13,830 nt of DNA from Rhodocyclaceae bacterium (GCA_013821865.1 PNJM01000044.1:1-13830); one strand, 5' to 3'. Shown: positions 1-8,817, numbered from the stretch's first letter. Made by a program: numbers and translations. Notes: generated by a model from the sequence alone, not told the origin.

Positions 1-1031
1 ACCGGCAGATCGATCTTGGACAGGGTAAAGCCCATCATCGGGCCGCCCATGATGTAGCGGTCGGTGTCGGCTTTCGGCGCCGCGAGCTTGAGCAATTCGT
101 CGATCGGCGTGCCGATAAGCACCTCGAAATTGCCCGGCCGCTCGACGTTGCCGGTGAGCGTCACGATGCGTGAGACCAGCGGCTCGCCCAGTTCGATGGC
201 GCGATGCACGCCGTAGGCCGTGGCGACGTTGAAGCACTGTACGCCGTATTCGGTGCCGAAGCGGCCGTAGGGAATCTCGATGCCGGTGAGCACGCGGATC
301 AGCTGCTTCTCGCCGCCGGCCGGGTAGCGCGTCGGCACCGGCACGACCTCGACGCCGTCCGCTTGCGACGTCGCGGCGCGCATGGCGGCGATGGCCTGCG
401 GCTTGTTGTCCTCGATGCCGACCAGCACGCGACCGGCCGAAACGATGTGGCGGAGGATGGCTATGCCGCGAGCGATCCCGGCGGCCCGCTCGCGCATCAG
501 CAGGTCGTCGCAGGTGATCCACGGCTCGCACTCGGCGCCGTTGATGACCAGCGTCTCGATGCGTCCGGAGGCGCCGGGTTTCAGCTTGATGTGGCTGGGG
601 AAGGTTGCGCCGCCCAGGCCGACGATGCCGGCATCGCGCAGGATGTCGCGCAGCGCGTCCGGTGTTTCCGAGGCGTAGCTCACCGGTACGCGCTCTATCC
701 AGCGCTCCTCCCCGTCGGGTTCGATCACCACGCACGGCGCGGAAAGGCCGGAGGGGTGCGGCAGCATGTGCGGTTCCACAGCCAGGATCGTGCCGGAGGT
801 GGGGGCGTGGATGGCCGAAGAGAAGTTTCCTTCCGGAGCGCCGATGCGCTCGCCCTTGAGCACCTTCTGCCCGGCTTTCACCAGGGGCTGCGGCGTGCCG
901 CCGGCGCTCTGGCGCAGGGGCACCGCCAGCCGCGTCGGCAGCGGCGCGCAGGCGATCGGCGCACGCGTCGACTCGTCCTTGTGCGAGGCCGGCTTGACGC
1001 CGCCCTTGAACCTGAAAAGCGAGGCGATCAT
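1..1031 (-). CDS. rnfC: Rnf electron transport complex subunit C (3' end beyond window)
   Basis: RnfC is the peripheral NADH/FMN-binding subunit of the membrane Rnf (Rsx) complex, which exchanges electrons between NADH and ferredoxin and couples this to ion movement; in some bacteria it serves to reduce SoxR. The 343 visible residues hold the N-terminal domain and the complex I 51-kDa-like nucleotide domain: GLGGATFP at about 138-145 (family GLGGxGFP), [11 protein letters not shown] at about 163-173, GIEDNKP at about 205-211, YPAGGEKQ at about 236-243 and GPMMGF near 330. The two C-terminal 4Fe-4S ferredoxin motifs expected of RnfC lie off the left edge. The start ATG overlaps the rnfB stop as ATGA, which fixes it and implies translational coupling. 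The frame is open to the edge, so the gene is partial, not broken. Identity is confident from motifs and the rnfABC order. Confidence 0.95.
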   Translation of the reverse strand, partial: MIASLFRFKGGVKPASHKDESTRAPIACAPLPTRLAVPLRQSAGGTPQPLVKAGQKVLKGERIGAPEGNFSSAIHAPTSGTILAVEPHMLPHPSGLSAPCVVIEPDGEERWIERVPVSYASETPDALRDILRDAGIVGLGGATFPSHIKLKPGASGRIETLVINGAECEPWITCDDLLMRERAAGIARGIAILRHIVSAGRVLVGIEDNKPQAIAAMRAATSQADGVEVVPVPTRYPAGGEKQLIRVLTGIEIPYGRFGTEYGVQCFNVATAYGVHRAIELGEPLVSRIVTLTGNVERPGNFEVLIGTPIDELLKLAAPKADTDRYIMGGPMMGFTLSKIDLP

Positions 1032-1588
1032 GCCGGCGCTTTTTCCTTGACGAGCGGCGTTACGGGATAGCGCCACTTCCAGGTCTCGAGCGTCTCCTGC
1101 ACCGGCACCATCGCGATGCAATCGACCGGGCAGGGCGGCACGCACAGTTCGCAGCCGGTGCACAGCGGCGCCACGATGGTATGCATCTGTTTCGCCGCGC
1201 CGACGATGGCGTCCACCGGGCAGGCCTGCATGCATAGCGTGCAGCCGATGCAGAGGTTCTCGTCGATGACGGCCACCTGCTTCGGCTTTTCCACGCCATG
1301 CTCGGCGGAGAGCGGCTTGAACTCCTTGCCGAGCAGGTCGGCCAGCTTGCGGATGCCTTCCTCGCCTCCCGGCGGGCACTGGTTGATCTCGGCCTCGCCC
1401 TTGGCGATGGCCTGCGCGTAGGGCTTGCAGCCGGGGAAGCCGCATTGGCCGCACTGCGTCTGCGGCAGGATGGCGTCGATCTTGTCGACCAGCGGGTCGC
1501 CTTTCACCTTGAAGCGGATCGAGGCGAAGCCGAGCATGCCGCCGAGCACCACGGCGATGCCGGCCATGACGAGTAGTGCGGTTAACAT
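1028..1588 (-). CDS. rnfB: Rnf electron transport complex subunit B (Fe-S ferredoxin-like)
   Basis: RnfB is the iron-sulfur subunit that passes electrons between ferredoxin and the membrane part of the Rnf complex. The 186-residue product starts with one hydrophobic membrane segment (about 2-23). Next comes the Fes-type 4Fe-4S domain with Cys46, Cys49, Cys54 and Cys71, then two classical 4Fe-4S motifs: Cys113/116/119/123 ([12 protein letters not shown]) and Cys143/146/149/153 ([12 protein letters not shown]). Length and cysteine layout match proteobacterial RnfB. The ATG shares its first base with the rnfA stop (TGATG), and the stop overlaps the rnfC start, so all three should be translationally coupled. 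A longer open frame reaches further upstream, but its extension only reads rnfA out of frame; the hydrophobic N-terminus and the TGATG overlap support the start chosen. Confidence 0.96.
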   Translation of the reverse strand: MLTALLVMAGIAVVLGGMLGFASIRFKVKGDPLVDKIDAILPQTQCGQCGFPGCKPYAQAIAKGEAEINQCPPGGEEGIRKLADLLGKEFKPLSAEHGVEKPKQVAVIDENLCIGCTLCMQACPVDAIVGAAKQMHTIVAPLCTGCELCVPPCPVDCIAMVPVQETLETWKWRYPVTPLVKEKAPA

Positions 1589-2175
1589 CAGTGGTGGTAC
1601 TTGTCGAGGCCGGCGAAGCCCATGAAGGCGATGCTCATCAGACCGGCGGTGATCATGGCGATGGCCGTGCCGCGAAAGGGCACGGGGACATCCGCGCCGT
1701 CGAGCCGTTCGCGCAGGCTGCCGAAGAGCACCAGCGCCAGCGAGAAGCCGACGGCGCTGCCGAAGCCGAACAGCAGCGATTCGAGCAGGTTGTTCTTGAA
1801 AGCGACGTTGAGCAGCGGCACGCCGAGCACGGCGCAGTTGGTGGTGATGAGGGGCAGATAGATGCCGAGCACCTGGTGCAGCAGCGGGCTGGTCTTCTGG
1901 ATGACCATCTCGGTGAGCTGCACCAGCCCGGCGATGACGATGATGAAGGACAGGGTGCGCAGGTATTCGAGGCCGTTCGGCAGCAGCAGGTAATGGTCGA
2001 TCAGGTAGGACGCGCCGGAGGCGACGGTGAGCACGAAGGTGGTCGCCGCGCTCATGCCGACAGCCGTCTCCAGCTTCCTGGAAACGCCCATGAAGGGGCA
2101 CAGGCCGAGGATGCGGCCGAAGACGACGTTATTGACGAGAACGGCGCCGATGAGGATGAAGAGGTAACCGGTCAT
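1588..2175 (-). CDS. rnfA: Rnf electron transport complex subunit A (integral membrane)
   Basis: RnfA is an integral membrane subunit of the Rnf complex, paired with RnfE in the core through which electrons cross the bilayer. The product is 195 residues, almost entirely hydrophobic with about six membrane segments, the usual family length. Family hallmarks are visible: VNNVVFG near the N-terminus, GLCPFMGVS at about 24-32 (Cys26), [17 protein letters not shown] at about 107-118 (Cys114) and the C-terminal [19 protein letters not shown]. The two cysteines match those that Rnf/Nqr structural work places around a membrane Fe-S centre shared with RnfE. It is first in the rnfABC order and has a promoter-like sequence 27 bases or more upstream. 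No good Shine-Dalgarno precedes this ATG, but the N-terminus aligns with known RnfA starts. Confidence 0.96.
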   Translation of the reverse strand: MTGYLFILIGAVLVNNVVFGRILGLCPFMGVSRKLETAVGMSAATTFVLTVASGASYLIDHYLLLPNGLEYLRTLSFIIVIAGLVQLTEMVIQKTSPLLHQVLGIYLPLITTNCAVLGVPLLNVAFKNNLLESLLFGFGSAVGFSLALVLFGSLRERLDGADVPVPFRGTAIAMITAGLMSIAFMGFAGLDKYHH

Positions 2176-2201
2176 GTTGGGTTGCGGCTTCGCGACCGGA
2201 A

Positions 2202-2230
2202 ATTATCGCTTTTTGCGGCGCACCCTACAA
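2202..2230 (-). promoter_or_regulatory. Putative sigma70 promoter of the rnf operon
   Basis: In the 95-base gap between ald and rnfA, the minus strand reads TTGTAG (2230-2225), a 17-base spacer, then GATAAT (2207-2202). This is a reasonable -35/-10 pair ending 26 bases before the rnfA ATG. It suggests rnf has its own promoter even though it follows ald on the same strand. I see no terminator hairpin in the gap, so read-through from ald is also possible. No clear FNR or Fur site was recognised here. Prediction by eye only. Confidence 0.45.
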
Positions 2231-2270
2231 CCCTAATCAGGTAATAGTCTTATGACTTTTCCGAATATTG

Positions 2271-3392
2271 TCAGCCAGCGGCGAGCGCTTGGCCGGGCGG
2301 CGTGTAAGGCCGTTTCGTATCATCGGCGAGACCGGCGTGCGTCACCTTGCCGGCGTGGATCTGCAAGCCATGCATGAGGCGGGGATCCTCGGCCAGCGCG
2401 CGGCGCAGGCCGAGACTGGCGAGTTTCAGCGCATACGGCAGCGTCGCCTGGGTCAGCGCAACCGTCGCGGTGCGTGCCACCGCCGAGGGCATGTTGGGCA
2501 CGCAGTAGTGCACGATGCCTTCCTCGACGAAGACCGGATTCGAATGCGAGGTGGGACGCGAGGTTTCGGCGATGCCGCCCTGGTCGATGCCGACGTCGAC
2601 AATGACCGAACCGGGGCGCATGCGGCGCAGCAGATCGCGCGAAATGAGCTTGGGCGACAGCTTGCCCGGGACCAGCACGGCACCGATGACGAGATCGGCA
2701 TCGGCGATCGCGCGATCGAGCGTGAGCGGATCGGCGACACGGGTGGCGATGCGGCCCCGGTAGATCTGATCGAGCGCCGCCAGCTTGGTCACGCCGCGGT
2801 CGAACAGGGTCACCTGGGCGCCCATGCCAACGGCGATCTGCAGGGCGTTGGCGCCGACATTGCCGGCGCCGACGATGACCGCCTTGCCCGGCGGCACGCC
2901 GGCCACGCCGCCAAGCAGGATGCCCGAGCCGCCGTTGGCCATCTGCAGCGCCCAGGCACCGACCTGCGGCGCCAGGCGGCCGGCCACGCGCGACATGGGC
3001 GCCAGCAGCGGCAGGGCGCCGGATGCGTCGGCAACCGTTTCGTAGGCGATGCAGGTGACGCCGCTGTCGAGGGTGTGCCGCAGCAGATCCTGGTCGGGCG
3101 CGAGATGCTGGTAGCAGAAAAGGATCTGCCCCGCCTTGGTGAGCGGGAATTCCGCCGCCTGCAGTTCCTTTACCTTGATGACCATGTCGGCGCGGCCGTA
3201 GACCCCGGCCGCGTTCTCCGCCAGCGTTGCGCCTGCCTCCGTGTAGGCGCTGTCGGGGAAACCGGCGCGTGCGCCGGCGCCTTTCTCCACCAGCACCGTA
3301 TGGCCGGCCAGCACGAGAGCATGGGTCCCGGCCGGCGTCAGGCCGACGCGGTACTCGTGATTCTTGATTTCCTTCGGTACGCCGACCAGCAT
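2271..3392 (-). CDS. ald: Alanine dehydrogenase
   Basis: Cytosolic NAD-dependent alanine dehydrogenase (EC 1.4.1.1): reversible oxidative deamination of L-alanine to pyruvate and ammonia with formation of NADH. The 373-residue length is typical. All residues of the known active site occur at their usual numbers: Arg15 (YRVGL), Lys75 (KVKE) and His96 (YQHLAPD) for pyruvate binding and catalysis, and Asp270 (VDVGIDQGG). The Rossmann motif GAGNVGANA is at about 175-183, with Asp198 (LFDRG) placed to bind the NAD ribose. The N-terminus MLVGVPKEIK is the canonical family start, with a G-rich stretch just upstream. It lies 15 bases after pyrD and is probably the last gene of the ATPase-aat-bpt-pyrD-ald run. 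The family is certain. A role in nitrogen or NADH balance alongside Rnf is inference from position only. Confidence 0.96.
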   Translation of the reverse strand: MLVGVPKEIKNHEYRVGLTPAGTHALVLAGHTVLVEKGAGARAGFPDSAYTEAGATLAENAAGVYGRADMVIKVKELQAAEFPLTKAGQILFCYQHLAPDQDLLRHTLDSGVTCIAYETVADASGALPLLAPMSRVAGRLAPQVGAWALQMANGGSGILLGGVAGVPPGKAVIVGAGNVGANALQIAVGMGAQVTLFDRGVTKLAALDQIYRGRIATRVADPLTLDRAIADADLVIGAVLVPGKLSPKLISRDLLRRMRPGSVIVDVGIDQGGIAETSRPTSHSNPVFVEEGIVHYCVPNMPSAVARTATVALTQATLPYALKLASLGLRRALAEDPRLMHGLQIHAGKVTHAGLADDTKRPYTPPGQALAAG

Positions 3393-3407
3393 TTTGCCCC
3401 CCGTTTC

Positions 3408-4427
3408 TTACTTGAAATCGCTCGTGGCGGCGATGACTTCCTTCACCAGCGCGGGCCCGCGATAGATCAGCCCCGTATAGACCTGCACCAGCTGCGCGCC
3501 GGCTTCCAGCTTGGCGCGCGCCGATCTGCCATCCAGGATGCCGCCGACCCCGATGACGGGAACCTCGCCGGCAAGAGAGTGCGCCAGCGCGGTGAGCACC
3601 GCGGTGGATTTCTCGAACAGCGGGGCGCCCGAGAGGCCGCCGGCTTCGCCGCCGCAGGCCAGATGCTCGACGCCTTCGCGCGAGACCGTCGTGTTGGTGG
3701 CGATCACGGCGTCGATGCGGTGGCGGCGCACGGCGGCGGCGATGGCCCGCATCTGCGCCTCGTCCAGGTCCGGCGCGATCTTCAGCGCCAGCGGCACGTA
3801 GCGGCCGTGCTGCTGCGCGAGCGATTCCTGCGCCTGCTTGAGCGGGGCGAGCAGCGCATCCAGTTCGGATTGCTCCTGCAACTGGCGCAGGTTCTTCGTG
3901 TTGGGCGAGGAGATGTTGATGGTGACGTAGCTGGCGAAGGCATACACCTTGCCCAGGCAGGCCAGGTAGTCGTCCGCGGCGCGCTCGATGGGCGTGTCGA
4001 AATTCTTGCCGATGTTGATGCCGAGGATGCCCTTCCAGGCGGCGCGCCGCACGTTGGCGACCAGCGCGTCGACGCCGTGGTTGTTGAATCCCATGCGGTT
4101 GATGATGGCCTTGCGCTCAGGCAGGCGGAACAGCCGCGGCCTCGGGTTGCCCGGCTGCGGGCGCGGCGTCACGGTGCCGATTTCGAGGTGGCCGAAACCG
4201 AGCGCTGCCAGGCCGTCGATGCACTCGCCGTTCTTGTCCAGGCCGGCGGCGAGGCCGACCCGGTTGGGGAAATCCAGCCCCATCACGCGCACCGGCCTGG
4301 CGCCGGGCGCGGTGCAGGCCACCGGCAGGTGCAGTGCGTTGGCCGTGCGCAGGCCGGCGAGAGTCAGTTCGTGGGCGGTTTCGGCGTCGAGCGCGAAGAG
4401 AAAGGGGCGGACAAGTTCATAGAGCAT
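3408..4427 (-). CDS. pyrD: Dihydroorotate dehydrogenase (quinone), class 2
   Basis: Catalyses the fourth step of de novo pyrimidine synthesis, oxidising dihydroorotate to orotate with FMN and passing electrons to membrane quinone (EC 1.3.5.2). The 339 residues fit class 2. An N-terminal membrane-associating helix pair (about 1-40) is followed by the FMN barrel, with [11 protein letters not shown] (58-68), the FNNHG loop (114-118), NISSPNT (171-177) supplying the catalytic serine (Ser174), [20 protein letters not shown] and the phosphate-binding IGVGGI. Catalytic serine rather than cysteine and the N-terminal extension separate it from class 1. It follows bpt by 31 bases, and a TAAAAT stretch close upstream might give a weak extra promoter. 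The aat-bpt-pyrD order is, from memory, common in related betaproteobacteria. Confidence 0.96.
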   Translation of the reverse strand: MLYELVRPFLFALDAETAHELTLAGLRTANALHLPVACTAPGARPVRVMGLDFPNRVGLAAGLDKNGECIDGLAALGFGHLEIGTVTPRPQPGNPRPRLFRLPERKAIINRMGFNNHGVDALVANVRRAAWKGILGINIGKNFDTPIERAADDYLACLGKVYAFASYVTINISSPNTKNLRQLQEQSELDALLAPLKQAQESLAQQHGRYVPLALKIAPDLDEAQMRAIAAAVRRHRIDAVIATNTTVSREGVEHLACGGEAGGLSGAPLFEKSTAVLTALAHSLAGEVPVIGVGGILDGRSARAKLEAGAQLVQVYTGLIYRGPALVKEVIAATSDFK

Positions 4428-4458
4428 CGCGCGATTTTATCCCATCGTGCGTTGCCGT

Positions 4459-5205
4459 TCAGCGCCGGTGTTCGATGTCCTCGTTCGTCAGCTCGCGCCA
4501 GACGCCGCCGATGCGCCCCTCGATCGGCCGGAAGCGGGCCTTGTAGGCCATCTTGCGGCTTTCGCGGATCCAGTAGCCGAGGTAGAGATAGGGCAGGCCC
4601 AGCGCCCGGGACTGCCGCGCCTGCCAGAGGATGCAATACGTGCCGAAGCTCGTGCCGGGCAGGTCCGGCTCAAAGAAGGTGTAGACCGACGACAGCCCGT
4701 CGCTCAGTACATCGACGATGCACGCCATGCGCAGCACGCCTTCCTCGCGGAATTCGACCAGGCGGCTGTCGACATGGGTTTGCAGCAGGAAATGCGCATA
4801 CTGCTCGCTGCTGTCCTGATCCATACCGCCGCCGGAGTGCCGCGACGCCTGGTAGCGCTGGTAGAGGGCATAGTGCTCTTCGCGGAAGGCGAGGGGCATC
4901 TCGCGCGCGACGAGATTGCCGTGCCTGGCCTGGGCGCGGCGCTGGGCGCGGTTCGGCGCCAGGCGCTCGACGGGGATGCGAACCGGCACGCAGGCGCGGC
5001 AGGCGTCGCAGTAGGGCCGGTAGGTGAAGATGCCGCTGCGGCGGAAGCCGGAACGCACCAGTTCGCTGTAGACGGCGGCATCGATCAGGTGGCTGGGCGT
5101 GGCGACCTGGGAGCGGGCGATGCGGCCGGGCAGGTAGGAGCAGGCATAGGGTGCCGTGGCATAGAACTGGAGCAGCGGGAAAGGAAGGTCCTTGAGGAGG
5201 CTCAT
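4459..5205 (-). CDS. bpt: Aspartate/glutamate leucyltransferase (Bpt, ATE family)
   Basis: Bpt transfers leucine from Leu-tRNA to proteins with N-terminal Asp or Glu (EC 2.3.2.29), making an N-degron read by ClpS-ClpAP in the cytosol. The 248 residues show the ATE N-terminal domain with [11 protein letters not shown] (Cys22), the [19 protein letters not shown] block (Cys66, Cys69, Cys72), then the C-terminal acetyltransferase-like domain with [25 protein letters not shown] and [11 protein letters not shown]. These are standard Bpt motifs, and length is normal. The ATG overlaps the aat stop by four bases (ATGA), so the two N-degron transferases should be translationally coupled. Eukaryotic ATE1 has been reported to bind an Fe-S cluster through N-terminal cysteines; whether this protein does is unknown. 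Older annotations call such genes arginyltransferase, but the bacterial enzyme uses leucine. Confidence 0.94.
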   Translation of the reverse strand: MSLLKDLPFPLLQFYATAPYACSYLPGRIARSQVATPSHLIDAAVYSELVRSGFRRSGIFTYRPYCDACRACVPVRIPVERLAPNRAQRRAQARHGNLVAREMPLAFREEHYALYQRYQASRHSGGGMDQDSSEQYAHFLLQTHVDSRLVEFREEGVLRMACIVDVLSDGLSSVYTFFEPDLPGTSFGTYCILWQARQSRALGLPYLYLGYWIRESRKMAYKARFRPIEGRIGGVWRELTNEDIEHRR

Positions 5206-5918
5206 ATGCTGTTATCGCAGAACAACCCTTTTGCTTCCTCCGCTGGCCACTTGCCGGGTCCTTCGCCTTCGCCGGTCCATGCTGCCAGGCCGCACGCGAA
5301 TTCGCGCCGCCTGATTTCCCGCGCGCCCAGAGAAGCAAGATGCGCAGTCGTCATCTGGCAATCTATCACGGCGAAACCTTTGCGCTCAAGAAGGCGTGTC
5401 AGGTGGGCCAGCGCAATCTTCGAGGCGTCGGCCGCGCGCGAGAACATCGATTCGCCGTAGAAGGCGCGCCCGATGGCCATGCCGTATAGCCCGCCGGCAA
5501 GCCTGCCCTCCATCCAGGTTTCGACTGAATGGGCATAGCCGAGTTCGTGCAGGCGGCAATAGGCCTGTTGCATTTCGGGCGTGATCCAGGTGCCGTCCCG
5601 GCCGGCGCGCGGTTCGGAGCAGGCGCGGATGACCTGTTCGAACGCCGTGTCGAGGCGTACTTCGTACTGCCCGCGGCGCAGCGTCCGGCCGAGCGAGCGC
5701 GAGATCTTCATTTCTTCGGGGAACAGCACCATGCGCGGGTCGGGGCTCCACCACAGGATCGGCTCGCCTGCGGAAAACCAGGGAAAGATGCCGTGGCGGT
5801 AGGCCTCGACCAGGCGCTCGGGAGAGAGATCGCCGCCTGCGCATAGCAGGCCGTTGGGCCGGCGCAGCGCCTTTTCCACGGGAGGGAAAGGGGTGCCGCG
5901 CTCGAGCCAGGGGATCAT
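5202..5918 (-). CDS. aat: Leucyl/phenylalanyl-tRNA-protein transferase
   Basis: Aat attaches Leu or Phe from aminoacyl-tRNA to proteins with N-terminal Arg, Lys or Met (EC 2.3.2.6), the other entry to the bacterial N-degron pathway. The 238-residue product carries the family blocks in order: [36 protein letters not shown] (all within about 23-64), [10 protein letters not shown] near 110, [30 protein letters not shown] and the late IDCQ motif. Length is usual. Its ATG overlaps the upstream ABC ATPase stop (ATGA), and its own stop overlaps the bpt start, so it sits in the middle of a tightly coupled trio. No independent promoter is evident. Its expression may therefore follow the Fur-box-bearing promoter before the ATPase. 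Confidence 0.96.
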   Translation of the reverse strand: MIPWLERGTPFPPVEKALRRPNGLLCAGGDLSPERLVEAYRHGIFPWFSAGEPILWWSPDPRMVLFPEEMKISRSLGRTLRRGQYEVRLDTAFEQVIRACSEPRAGRDGTWITPEMQQAYCRLHELGYAHSVETWMEGRLAGGLYGMAIGRAFYGESMFSRAADASKIALAHLTRLLERKGFAVIDCQMTTAHLASLGAREIRRREFACGLAAWTGEGEGPGKWPAEEAKGLFCDNSI

Positions 5919-6979
5919 GCGTTCCTGAAGACGACCACGTGGTCGACATCGAGCCGGATGCCGATCTTCTCGCCGATGGCGTGGTTGTGGTGGCTCGGCA
6001 CCAGGGAGAGCACGCGCACGCCGGAGGGCAGTCTCAGCGTGTAGAGGAACTCGGCGCCGCGGAAGGCTTTCGACACGACTTCCGCCTGCGTCGGGCTGGC
6101 GTCGTCATGCACGATATCGTCCGGGCGCAGCAGCACGGAAACATGGCAGCCCTTGCCGCAGGCGGCGCAGCCCATGCCGCAGTCGGTCGGGATGCTGCCG
6201 GAGAGCGTGCCCAGTTCGATCTTCACCTGGCGCGGGTTGAGCACATCGCCCTGCATGAATACGCCCTGGCCGACGAAATCCGCGACGAAGCGGTTGGCCG
6301 GGCGGTGGTAGAGGTTGTAGGGCGTATCCCATTGCTGGATGCGGCCTTGGTGCATGATGCCGATCTCGTCGGCGACGGCGAAGGCCTCGTGCTGGTCGTG
6401 CGTGACCAGGATGGCCGTGATGCCGGCCTGCTTGATGATGTCGCGCACCTCCAGCGAGAGGCGTTCGCGCAGGTCCACGTCGAGGTTGGAGAACGGCTCG
6501 TCGAGCAGCAGCAGGTGCGGCTTGGGCGCCAGCGCCCGGGCCAGTGCCACGCGCTGCTGCTGGCCGCCGGATAGCTCATGCGGGAACTTGCCGCCTTGCC
6601 CGGCAAGGCCGACGGTGGCGAGCAGTTCGTCCACACGGCTGCGGCGCGCGGCATCCTGAATGCCGCGCAGGCCGAAGGCGATGTTGTCTTCCACCGTGAG
6701 ATGCGGGAAGAGGGCGTAATCCTGGAACACCATGCCGATCCTGCGCTGCTCCGGTGGCACGTGGCCGGCCGGGCTGCTCACGGCGACGCCGTTCAGGCGG
6801 ATCTCGCCGGCGGTGACCTGCTCGAAGCCGGCGATGGCGCGCAGCACCGTCGTCTTGCCGCAGCCGGACGGGCCGAGCAGGCAGGCGATGGTGCCCTGCT
6901 CCAGGGAGAAGGAGAAGGCATCTACGACGACGTGGCTGCCGTATGCATGGCTGACGTCTTTCAGTTCGAGCAGTGGCAT
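5915..6979 (-). CDS. fbpC: Ferric iron ABC transporter ATP-binding protein (FbpC-like), with Cys4 motif
   Basis: Cytoplasmic ATPase expected to power Fe3+ import with the fused permease read divergently from it. The 354 residues contain Walker [10 protein letters not shown] (36-44), Q-loop Gln86 (VFQDYALFP), signature LSGGQQQR (136-143), Walker B LLLLDEP (156-162) and the switch His194 (VTHDQHEAF). A TOBE-like C-terminal domain follows from about 240, ending [13 protein letters not shown] as in FbpC-type iron ATPases. Odd feature: Cys267, Cys271, Cys274 and Cys278 form C-x3-C-x2-C-x3-C just before the VLLRPDD strand, and an SHHNH stretch lies at 329-333. Fur-like DNA upstream (7041-7059) and the permease next door support iron rather than sulfate, molybdate or polyamine as substrate. 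The gene heads a coupled run into aat and bpt through an ATGA overlap. Confidence 0.88.
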   Translation of the reverse strand: MPLLELKDVSHAYGSHVVVDAFSFSLEQGTIACLLGPSGCGKTTVLRAIAGFEQVTAGEIRLNGVAVSSPAGHVPPEQRRIGMVFQDYALFPHLTVEDNIAFGLRGIQDAARRSRVDELLATVGLAGQGGKFPHELSGGQQQRVALARALAPKPHLLLLDEPFSNLDVDLRERLSLEVRDIIKQAGITAILVTHDQHEAFAVADEIGIMHQGRIQQWDTPYNLYHRPANRFVADFVGQGVFMQGDVLNPRQVKIELGTLSGSIPTDCGMGCAACGKGCHVSVLLRPDDIVHDDASPTQAEVVSKAFRGAEFLYTLRLPSGVRVLSLVPSHHNHAIGEKIGIRLDVDHVVVFRNA

Positions 6980-7040
6980 CTTTTGGTGGAGCGGTTTTCG
7001 ACGGATGCGCCCGGGCGGGTGCCGCCGCGATCAGCAAGTC

Positions 7041-7059
7041 AATTATAATTCTCATTTAC
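7041..7059. promoter_or_regulatory. Fur box with palindromic -10 between divergent fbpC and fbpB
   Basis: The AT-rich patch in the 96-base divergent gap reads, on the minus strand, gtaaatgagaattataatt. It matches the 19-base Fur consensus (GATAATGATAATCATTATC) at 13 of 19 positions by hand alignment. Its core AATTATAATT (7041-7050) is a perfect palindrome holding TATAAT on both strands (plus 7044-7049, minus 7047-7042), so one site could serve as -10 for both genes, and Fur bound there would block both. Neither direction has a good -35. GGAAAG at 7063-7068 is a suitable ribosome site for the permease. Confidence 0.7.
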
Positions 7060-7075
7060 CCCGGAAAGCTTCACC

Positions 7076-8761
7076 GTGAGCGCCACCACGACGGATTTCC
7101 TGCCAGCCGGCCCGCTGCGCGTCCGCGGCCCGGGCGTGCTCGCGCTGGCCGCGCTCGTCGTCGCTGCCCTGGCGGCCGCACCCATTCTCAGCGTCTGGGC
7201 CAACATCTTCAGCGGCGGCACGGGCGACACTTGGTCTCATCTGGCCTCCACCGTCCTGCCCGAGTACGTCGCCAATACCCTGTGGCTGTGCGCGGGCGTG
7301 GGCAGCGGTGTCATCGTGGTGGGCGTGTCCACGGCCTGGCTCGTCACCATGCACGACTTCCCCGGCCGCCGTCTCTTCGAATGGGCGCTCGTGCTGCCGC
7401 TTGCCGTGCCGGCCTACGTCATGGCCTATGCCTACACGGACCTGCTGCAGTTCGTCGGCCCGGTGCAGACCTGGCTGCGCGAGAGCTTCGGCTGGCAGAA
7501 GGGAGACTACTGGTTTCCCGACGTGCGTTCGGTGGGCGGCGCGGTCGCCATGTTCATTTTCGTGCTGTATCCCTACGTCTATCTGCTGGCGCGCACGGCC
7601 TTCATGGAGCGGGCGAGCGGCATGCTGGAAGCCGGCCGTTCGCTCGGCCTTGGGCCGTGGGGCAGCTTCTTCCGCATCTCGCTGCCGCTGGCGCGGCCCG
7701 CCGTGGCGACGGGCGCGGCACTCGCCCTGATGGAGACGCTGGCCGACTACGGTACGGTGGCCTATTTCGCCGTGCAGACCTTTACCACGGGCATCTACCG
7801 TGCCTGGTTTTCGCTCGGCGACCGCATCGCCGCGGCGCAACTCTCCGCGGCCCTGTTGGGCTTTGTCGTCCTGGTGCTGCTGCTGGAGCGGATGAGCCGC
7901 GGCCGCGCGCGCTTTCACAACACCACCGGGCGCAACCGGCCGCAGCATGGGCGCCGGCTATCGGGCTTCAAGGCGGCGGGCGCGCTGTTCGCCTGCGCCG
8001 TGCCGCTGGCGATCGGTTTCCTGGTTCCCGCCGGCATCCTGCTCAGGATGGCACTGACCGAAGGCGACGCCCAGTTCGGCCCGCGCTTCGCGAACCTCGC
8101 CGGCAACAGTTTCACTCTCGCGGCATTGAGCGCGGTGCTGGCCGTCGGCCTCGCCGTGCTGCTTGCCTACGCCGCGCGCATGAGCCGCAGGCGCTGGCCG
8201 CAGATCATGAACCGCGTGGTGGGTCTGGGTTATGCCGTGCCGGGCTCGGTCATCGCCGTCGGCGTGCTGATCCCGGTGACGCGAATCGACAACTGGCTGG
8301 CATCCTGGATGGAAGCCAGTTTCGGGACGAACCCAGGATTGTTGCTGACCGGCGGCATTGCCGCCGTGATCTATGCCTATCTCGTGCGCTTTCTCGCCAT
8401 GGCACTGCAGACGATGGAAGCCAGCCTCGGCAAGATCACGCCGAGCATGGATGATGCCGCGCGTTCGCTCGGCTACGGACAAGGCGCGACGCTGCGGCAC
8501 GTGCATCTGCCGCTGCTGCGAGGCAGCCTGCTCACGGCGGGTTTGCTGGTGTTCGTGGATGTGATGAAGGAACTGCCGGCGACGCTGGTGATGCGGCCGT
8601 TCAATTTCGACACGCTGGCGACGCAGGCCTATATGCTGGCTTCGGATGAGAGGCTGGCGGAGGCATCTACCGCCGCGCTGGCGATCGTGGCGGTGGGTAT
8701 CCTGCCGCTGATCGCGATATCGCGGCAGATTGCCAAAGGCGGTCAAGCGCGGGCGTGTTAG
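7076..8761 (+). CDS. fbpB: Ferric iron ABC transporter permease, fused double domain (FbpB-like)
   Basis: Inner-membrane channel of a binding-protein-dependent iron importer. The 561-residue protein carries two consecutive BPD-type permease domains with roughly twelve membrane helices. Each has an EAA loop that contacts the ATPase: EAGRSLGLGPWGSFFRISLP (185-204) and DAARSLGYGQGATLRHVHLP (460-479). A polar linker (about 271-297, rich in Arg) joins the halves. This architecture is typical of FbpB, and also of ThiP thiamine permeases, but the FutA-type binding protein and two Fur boxes nearby favour Fe3+. The start is GTG, preceded by GGAAAG at 7063-7068, seven bases away. Transcription diverges from the ATPase and converges on fbpA, so it is likely monocistronic and ends at the shared terminator. 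An alternative reading as thiamine transporter is unlikely. Confidence 0.9.
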   Translation: MSATTTDFLPAGPLRVRGPGVLALAALVVAALAAAPILSVWANIFSGGTGDTWSHLASTVLPEYVANTLWLCAGVGSGVIVVGVSTAWLVTMHDFPGRRLFEWALVLPLAVPAYVMAYAYTDLLQFVGPVQTWLRESFGWQKGDYWFPDVRSVGGAVAMFIFVLYPYVYLLARTAFMERASGMLEAGRSLGLGPWGSFFRISLPLARPAVATGAALALMETLADYGTVAYFAVQTFTTGIYRAWFSLGDRIAAAQLSAALLGFVVLVLLLERMSRGRARFHNTTGRNRPQHGRRLSGFKAAGALFACAVPLAIGFLVPAGILLRMALTEGDAQFGPRFANLAGNSFTLAALSAVLAVGLAVLLAYAARMSRRRWPQIMNRVVGLGYAVPGSVIAVGVLIPVTRIDNWLASWMEASFGTNPGLLLTGGIAAVIYAYLVRFLAMALQTMEASLGKITPSMDDAARSLGYGQGATLRHVHLPLLRGSLLTAGLLVFVDVMKELPATLVMRPFNFDTLATQAYMLASDERLAEASTAALAIVAVGILPLIAISRQIAKGGQARAC

Positions 8762-8817
8762 GGCTTGCCGGATTTGTTTTGAGTATTGAGTAGTTTTCGA
8801 ACACAGGTTGCGGATGC

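Noticed and set aside
204..1070. Plus-strand open frame opposite rnfC
   Set aside because: Its translation lacks any domain, while the minus strand encodes a clear RnfC.
1589..2101. Upstream in-frame extension of rnfB, which would make a 357-residue protein
   Set aside because: The added part only reads rnfA out of frame. The internal ATG at 1588 gives a normal-length RnfB with its membrane anchor and a TGATG overlap.
2268..5027. Very long open frame on the plus strand (about 919 codons) opposite ald, pyrD and bpt
   Set aside because: It is antisense to three well-identified genes, its translation is Arg/Ala/Gly/His-rich with no recognised motif, and long antisense frames are expected in GC-rich coding DNA.
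6973..8454. Plus-strand frame of about 493 codons over the permease
   Set aside because: It reads the fbpB region in another frame and gives an Arg-rich product without membrane segments; the fbpB frame has both EAA loops and about twelve helices.
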